Below, piece after piece: positions 61,301-64,000 of a stretch of DNA of 64,000 nucleotides. Source of the DNA: a virus; the IMG/VR virus record IMGVR_UViG_3300037502_003888, positions 1 to 64,000 of that record. One strand, written 5' to 3'. Made by a program: the position numbers and the translations under genes. The notes below the pieces were generated by a model. It searched no databases. It had not been told where the DNA came from and was given only the letters and a program-made list of their open reading frames with translations. How positions within the stretch are numbered: the stretch's first letter is position 1; each line of letters begins with the position of its first letter.

Positions 61301-64000
61301 CCGCGGCCACGGCACAGGTCAGCAGTCTGCAAGGTCTGGCCAATGCCATCAACAACGAAGTGCCCAATGTCACTGCAACAGTGAGTTCAGGGCGACTCAC
61401 GGTGTCAGTGAGCAATCAATCCGCAGGTGTGCCTGGCAATCTAGTACAGGTATTGCCAGGCAGCGTAGGCACAGCATTTGATGATCTCGGATTTGATGTG
61501 TATGCATCAACACAGACCATGCTCAGCCCTTATGCCAGGGAATTTGCTGGGTTTGGTTCTGCTATCAGTGTCAGCGACAATGCTACCCAGATAGTGGTAG
61601 GCGCACCCAACGGCAACATGTACATAGTACAGATTTTTGACGAAGATCCAGCACTGTTTGATGCTGGTGTCACTGATTTTTATTCAGAGATCGCCAACAG
61701 CGGTGCGGTGTATGTGTATGACTATGCTGAATCTGCCAACGGCAGCATCACCAACCCTGCCAAATTCATAGTCACACAACAGATCGAGATTCCCGATGTT
61801 GCCACACAGGATCAACTGGGCAGCGCAGTGAGTTATGTGCAGGGTCTGTTGTACATGGCAGCACCGGGCAGCGACAAGGACAGCGAAGGAGTAGACGACA
61901 GCCAAGCCAACTATGGCCGGGTCTATGTGGTAGACAATCCAGGTGCACAGAGCAGCTGGCGTGTGCTGCAGGCACAGCGTCCCGTGGTGGATATCAGGCT
62001 GTTGAACAGTGTGTTCTTGTACAATCTAGTGAGCTCCAGCACCACAGAATTCTTGGATTTCTTTGATCCGTTGCAGGGCAAAATACTGGGAGCTGCCCGA
62101 CAGAACATCGATTATATCGGTGCCGTGGATCCCGCAGGCTACAACTCAGGTGGTGTGAATCTGCGCGGGACCACATGGACTGGCGATCATCAAGGCGAGA
62201 TATGGTGGGATACCAGCACGGTGCGGTTCATTGATCCCAATCAGGACAGCCTCACCTATGCTGCACGGCGTTGGGGTCAGGTGTTTCCGGGCAGCAGCAT
62301 AGATGTCTATGAGTGGATCACCAGCACTGTGCCTCCGGATCAGTATCCGGGTCCCGGGGTAGTTCGAGACATCGGCAGCTATTCGGTGCGAGCTGTGCTG
62401 CAGCGCGACGGTACCATAGTCACAGAATATTTCTACTGGGTTCGCAGCAGCACTGCAGTGGCCACACGCCGCGGCAAGACTCTCAGCACTGAGGCCATCT
62501 CTCGATACATCGAGAATCCCCGGGGCAGTGGCATCGCTTACCTCGCTGCCATCAATGCCAGCACCGTGGCCATCTACAACTGCGAACAGCTGATTGAAGC
62601 CCAGGACACAGTGCTGCACATTGAGTTTGACCAGCAGTTCACCACAGACAATGTGCATGTGGAGTATCAGCTGGTTCCTGAAAACCGCGCTGATGGCTGG
62701 ATCACCCCAGTGATCTATCGCAAATTGCAGGACAGCCTCTGCGGCGTGGATGAAGTCGGCAACAACGTGCCTGATATCTTCCTGAGCCCACCTGAGCGCT
62801 ATGGCATACAATTCCGTCCGAGACAGAGCATGTTTGTGGACCGATACTCTGCTCTGGAAAATTTCGTGCAGCGAGTGAATTCTGTGCTGGTGCAGTTTCC
62901 CATATCAGAGACTCGTAGATTCGTGCTGCTGGACAGCGCAGATCCTGAGCCCAGCGCGCAGAGTGGACTCTGGAACAAGCGTGTGGACAACATAGAACAA
63001 CTGTCATTCCAGGACATCTATGCAGTGCCATTGGGCTACAGTTATCTAGTCAACAGCGACAGCACCCAGCAAGGTCTCTGGACCATCTACACAGTGATCT
63101 CGGGTCAGCTGTTGGGTCAGCGCCAACTGAGATTGGCACGAGTACAGAACTATCGTACCAGTGATTACTGGGATTACATCAACTGGGTGCGACCCGGCTA
63201 CAATGACAGCGTGCGTCCCAAGATCGAAGTACAGAACTATGCTGATCTAGATACCTTGGTGGTTCCTGTGGGCACCAGCGTCAAGGTCTTGGCCAACAGC
63301 CAAGGCAAATTCGAGATCTGGTTGCTGGAAGACACCGGCTGGGAACGAGTGGTGCTGCAAGATGGTACCATAGCCCTGGATGATGTGCTGTATGATTACA
63401 GCCTGGGTCGATTTGGTTTTGATGCTGAAGTATTTGACGCACAGTATTTTGATCAGGCACCCACCACCGAAACACGCAAGATCATACAGGCAGTGAATCA
63501 AGAATTGTTCATTGACGATCTCTTGATAGAACGCAATCGCTTGTTGGTGCTGATGTTTGAATACGTGCTGAGCGAAAATGTGGCTCCTGAGTGGTTGGTC
63601 AAGACCAGCCTGGTGGATGTGGATCACAGCGTGCGGGAACTGCTGCCATTCCAGAATTATCGCCGTGACAATCAGGAATTCGTGGAAGATTACGTCCAAG
63701 AAGTCAAGCCCTATCACGTGCAAGTGCGGGAATTCAATCTCAAATACTTTGGTATTGACACCTATCTCGGTGACCTCACAGACTTTGATTTACCTGCGTA
63801 CTGGAACACTGCCCTCACAGTACCGCGTTTCACATCGCCGATTCTCACACCTTATGCCATGAGCCTGCCCGAGCCCACCAATATATTGAGTGACGCTGCC
63901 AGCACCAATGGCATCTGGCAACAATGGCCCTATAGCCAATGGTACAGCAATTTCTTGCTGACTCTCACAGACATACGTGTGGTAGACAGTGGCACGGGTT
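52345..64000 (+). CDS. Giant baseplate protein, gp7-like position, 3' end outside window
   Basis: Open for 3885 codons to the window edge, C-terminus not seen. It starts MARVRSVDFLPQIFQTDTNR, with ATG overlapping the gp6 stop by one base (TAATG). In T4 gp7 follows gp6, and this is at least 3.8 times its size (1032). Early repeats include a cupredoxin-like fold at about 170-300 (RGGSYTFSV, RGNTYVFQLN, FTVPQDAP). Beta modules of the type VFVDPSQYNYTR, VLVDDVLQRPNIDYTFD recur. FG-GAP-like repeats occupy about 2500-3200 (bases 59851-61940). Near the visible end is DYVQEVKPYHVQVREFN. It probably spans several baseplate roles. The gp7 assignment is by position and size class, not by a distinctive motif. 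Confidence 0.7.
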   Translation, partial: MARVRSVDFLPQIFQTDTNRQFLAATLDTLTQEPQFKKTQGYIGRRVGPGVDPNDVYVIEPDKTRTDYQLEAGIVSLVPDTNEIKDLMTYPGLADAISYQGGDGSRSDRLYESDYYCWDPFVDFDTLVNFNQYYWVPNGPDVVDVSATPIPATEQFTVNRANGVYTVPGQSGPNPTITLVRGGSYTFSVAQNRVETINFRVQNQGVSAYLIDRQPNPALTLIRGNTYVFQLNLRDNFPFWIKTLPTLGEADAYDQGVLRNGAVTGSITFTVPQDAPDQLYYTSQNNISLQGTINVVNGQSGTGSGFWIQTAPGVSGTLPAYPNISSRDVLGVQNNGIDLGQVVFNVPRVTAQQFYYNLPNFTVGVDLLTDLKFDEINNQPLLEFIARTGGIDGITNLIGRTLVFSTPIISPEAGGWFRETLYDPLDPTQANNDLAGSYDSLPYDLTTVIPAEDRRQLWQISTITSNGIAYIQLEKISNIPDLHKFPIRFGTVYSNTVWYKTQTQDLERVPLLSAASDTLYYQDGTDPEIYGVIKLVDGNINQVLFIDQIEGQSQYTSPNGVVFTNGLKVKFTGDVVPANYASGTVTVVCTSTQADINAITTYSTDILYPNQQIVFTSPTVGGLQPGITYYVGTIINELQFTVTLVPNGADVVLQDGSIAQMIGTAINDRQYYVSGVGSSIRLLPVTDFVTPEEYVETEDPDGSTVTTQPNLPDYITIDRASIDLNAWSRSNRWFHKDVLVATATYNDTEISLPNEYRGRRPILQFRPGIRLWNMGTRGKQPVNIIDFQETDAFSDIEGSLSYSTDGYALENGSRVIFAADIDPEVRNKIYQVEFITPDSIPDLIAQPIIHLRLADDGLVLADDSTVCLNGDTLKGVTFWYDGDRWIRSQQKTSIQQAPLYNVYDLQGRSFGDSTVYPSTNFAGSKLFSYALTSSSQVDPVLQLPLQYRNIANIGDIVFDNNLYSDSFIYTLNRVSQTVPISTGTVREYSSRTQYRRQLGWQTAATTSKVYQQFRFTYNGQDLVLDVRAQDVVTVPSIKIYVENVFVDPSQYNYTRTNNSTTITFADGVATGSLVEVLVLSAQTSNVAFRQVPLNLENNPFNANSDSFTLGTVRQHYDNLCENLTNLQGEINGANNTRDLGNIVPFGLTILQQSSPLTLAGYFLRDPGYDFFQALIYNSREYTKYKNLILDNVTQQELQFQTAAEILDTAIENLTQGRVSNQPFYWSDMLPSGAVYTETVYTVTNITTNTFDTTQVYDYDTANYLGLNVYFQDTILIRGLDYTVSTDAPQITVLFPLAVGDQIVLREYATTYGSFCPNTPTKLGLYPAWRPDIITVQGSFGPTQVIRGHDGSQTPLFNDLRDDVLLEFERRIYNNLKLDNNPVPLTITDVLPGQFRETGYSFSEINTLLNQDFLSYLAWNKLDYRTQDYRADNEFTWNYSTAKSKLDNRNLLGAWRGINRYYYDTEQPESTPWEMLGFTVEPDWWQDNYGAAPYTQNNLVLWDDLAAGVVRDPAGVYIRPQYARPGLQQVIPTGDQGQLLSPFDSVVGTYDSTQFRRSWSLGDGSPVESSWYNSSSYPFAVMRVLALTRPAKFFALFADRDLYKYDNEFGQYLLNQRYRLDANGVQVYGDGVSKASYINWIVDYNRQTGINSTDILETDLANLDVRLCYRMASFSDKKLIQVYTDRATPAGTNNTLLLPDQSYNLLLYKNQPFSRASYSSVIIQNVPGGYAVFGYSTTQPFFNVQTSVTNGQLDTIGVGSVRVRVPTLYLNKVTQVPYGFIFRDRTSVVDFLLSYGEFLTRQGLTFDSIENGYVLDWRQMAVEFLYWSQQGWAENTVISINPLALRMSVTRPGAVVDSINVQTIESLLLDQNRRQFPTRNLDIVRLENTFTVRPLTDQVLSYIDLKYTSFEHVIVLNNASEFGDLIYDPITGARQSRLNLVAVTTSGWNGSIDTPGFILNTPTVQDWDRTRIYAKGEIVRYKGAFWSAATIVQPSERFNYNDWLQSDYAEIERGLLPNIANKADQLINSYNINSANLESDNDLLSYGLIGFRPRQYMSALNLDDVSQVNIYRQFLGTKGTIRSAELMSNARLRKESAQYDIYENWAVQQGVYGANANRSFFEIRLNRALLDSNPSTIQVTEPQQTSTADQSVLVSDLWRESYYITSSDILPVTTETVTDTALPSAGYVNLNDIDITVFDLDDPSTLAADLDRIEDGTSIWVAKVNDYDWNVYASQAVPGVIQHVCDNLDGTSIVIFSKQHGLTVNDTIIIKQFDSEIDGVYRVISVPTLTKITIEFSFTGDRTVVNGTGFAFELVTQRVSQFSDAVDLAYANLPVPGARVWIDNDGTGHWAVVEKRQVFLDPLELAPRDLDATQAYGTSVAQATNGLASFVGSSRLGFNTGATIGGVYVYVRGASEIYQPTSPIQNADAIMQLMVTGVRELGYSLAMGDKDWGASGAPGSLGPSSEANVGYVGAFYRDLETYRPGTNPYVMWQLLTKPGNLTTAGSRFGNSIDISRDERWMYVGSPGENKVYAYARVPVPVQRIQAQGDSSESYDVASVIQVESGDQLTVTLDGQELVFGTQFTVTTYSVPGVGTRVESVEFAVAPGSDQQVVIQRRTQHQIDGGTYRTVPASGGSGTGAEFIVYRARRDVTVVAESGGIGYQVGDSLTIDAADFDGGTSPANDITMTVTSVTAAGQVVAVGSVTYTAPAVVNTFDIGQYLFTVSSIYSFSVLVDDVLQRPNIDYTFDSNTQEVTFVNNPADGSVIIARAQSYWQLVDTLTVAGLDSAAEFGASVTCTTDGRQVMVGTPQREVNGVLRAGTVYVFDRDVQRFVYGQDPSSISFTVLGTVTAPVSVLVNNTFLQDQAMGVIDGVNTFVVSGNTVTLNTDLVVGDFLDIETNQFALLQVINQDTPETFANFGQAVDICSNNCSLYVGAPQSSLQIYKGGVVERLVNQARIYGTITSTVSGPTLTAGNTLRVNNQDITVPAATAQVSSLQGLANAINNEVPNVTATVSSGRLTVSVSNQSAGVPGNLVQVLPGSVGTAFDDLGFDVYASTQTMLSPYAREFAGFGSAISVSDNATQIVVGAPNGNMYIVQIFDEDPALFDAGVTDFYSEIANSGAVYVYDYAESANGSITNPAKFIVTQQIEIPDVATQDQLGSAVSYVQGLLYMAAPGSDKDSEGVDDSQANYGRVYVVDNPGAQSSWRVLQAQRPVVDIRLLNSVFLYNLVSSSTTEFLDFFDPLQGKILGAARQNIDYIGAVDPAGYNSGGVNLRGTTWTGDHQGEIWWDTSTVRFIDPNQDSLTYAARRWGQVFPGSSIDVYEWITSTVPPDQYPGPGVVRDIGSYSVRAVLQRDGTIVTEYFYWVRSSTAVATRRGKTLSTEAISRYIENPRGSGIAYLAAINASTVAIYNCEQLIEAQDTVLHIEFDQQFTTDNVHVEYQLVPENRADGWITPVIYRKLQDSLCGVDEVGNNVPDIFLSPPERYGIQFRPRQSMFVDRYSALENFVQRVNSVLVQFPISETRRFVLLDSADPEPSAQSGLWNKRVDNIEQLSFQDIYAVPLGYSYLVNSDSTQQGLWTIYTVISGQLLGQRQLRLARVQNYRTSDYWDYINWVRPGYNDSVRPKIEVQNYADLDTLVVPVGTSVKVLANSQGKFEIWLLEDTGWERVVLQDGTIALDDVLYDYSLGRFGFDAEVFDAQYFDQAPTTETRKIIQAVNQELFIDDLLIERNRLLVLMFEYVLSENVAPEWLVKTSLVDVDHSVRELLPFQNYRRDNQEFVEDYVQEVKPYHVQVREFNLKYFGIDTYLGDLTDFDLPAYWNTALTVPRFTSPILTPYAMSLPEPTNILSDAASTNGIWQQWPYSQWYSNFLLTLTDIRVVDSGTG
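59851..61940 (+). other. FG-GAP-like beta-propeller insert in the giant baseplate protein
   Basis: At least five blade-like units can be read: RFGNSIDISRDERWMYVGSP, then EFGASVTCTTDGRQVMVGTP, FGQAVDICSNNCSLYVGAP, GFGSAISVSDNATQIVVGAP and QLGSAVSYVQGLLYMAAPGS. Most are followed by a strand of the type VYVFDRD or VYVYDYA. This F-G-x-[AS]-[VI] ... V-G-[AST]-P pattern is the integrin-alpha FG-GAP repeat. Intervening segments are irregular, so the propeller may hold other insertions. Confidence 0.7.

Overview
The window is a 64-kb piece of a T4-like (Tevenvirinae/Kyanoviridae-type) contractile-tailed phage genome. No host genes, rRNA or tRNA genes, CRISPR arrays or insertion sequences are visible. 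The T4 identity rests on recognisable gp20, gp67-like, gp21, gp22, gp23, gp46, gp47, gp55, gp53, gp5, gp25 and gp6 genes. It is also supported by repeated T4-type late promoters (NNTAAATA) in front of the structural genes. Many proteins have the longer, extra-domain form seen in T4-like phages of aquatic bacteria, and several fibre openings are typical of cyanophage-type fibres. The sequence looks richer in GC than usual cyanophages or pelagiphages. The host cannot be named, but a Gram-negative bacterium is likely.

Layout. (1) 1-11148, minus strand: a giant RCC1-repeat protein (cut by the window edge), two small fibre-type proteins, and a tightly overlapping cassette of two GT17 glycosyltransferases and a TPR-methyltransferase. 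(2) 11186-17903, minus: a 1663-residue collagen-like fibre ending in an intramolecular chaperone (S74) domain, two small genes and a structural protein. (3) 18041-21674: a plus-strand TPR-GT9 glycosyltransferase, a minus-strand GT10-like protein, another fibre protein and a small secreted Ala-rich peptide. (4) 21731-28613, minus: a GIY-YIG homing endonuclease next to the head module gp23-gp22-gp21-gp67-like-small ORF-gp20. (5) 28640-32873: a tape-measure protein with an M15 peptidase domain and, divergently, a gp26-type hub/chaperone gene with a likely -1 frameshift extension. (6) 32874-33270: a noncoding stretch with strong hairpins. (7) 33271-39592, minus: an apparent early operon gp55-gp47-GT10-like (split)-gp46-radical SAM-nuclease behind a sigma70-type promoter. 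(8) 39700-64000, plus: the baseplate module, with a tube-cap-like protein, gp53, a large hub-associated protein, gp5, a structural protein, gp25, gp6 and a >3885-residue gp7-like protein cut by the window edge.

How the genes work together: the sigma70-type promoter would express gp55 (the late sigma factor) with the gp46/gp47 recombination nuclease. gp55 would then fire the NNTAAATA late promoters of the head, tail and fibre genes. Several glycosyltransferases lie among the late genes, next to collagen-like and RCC1-like fibre proteins, so I infer that this phage may glycosylate its own virion appendages. All calls come from reading the translations and sequence by eye; no database search was run.
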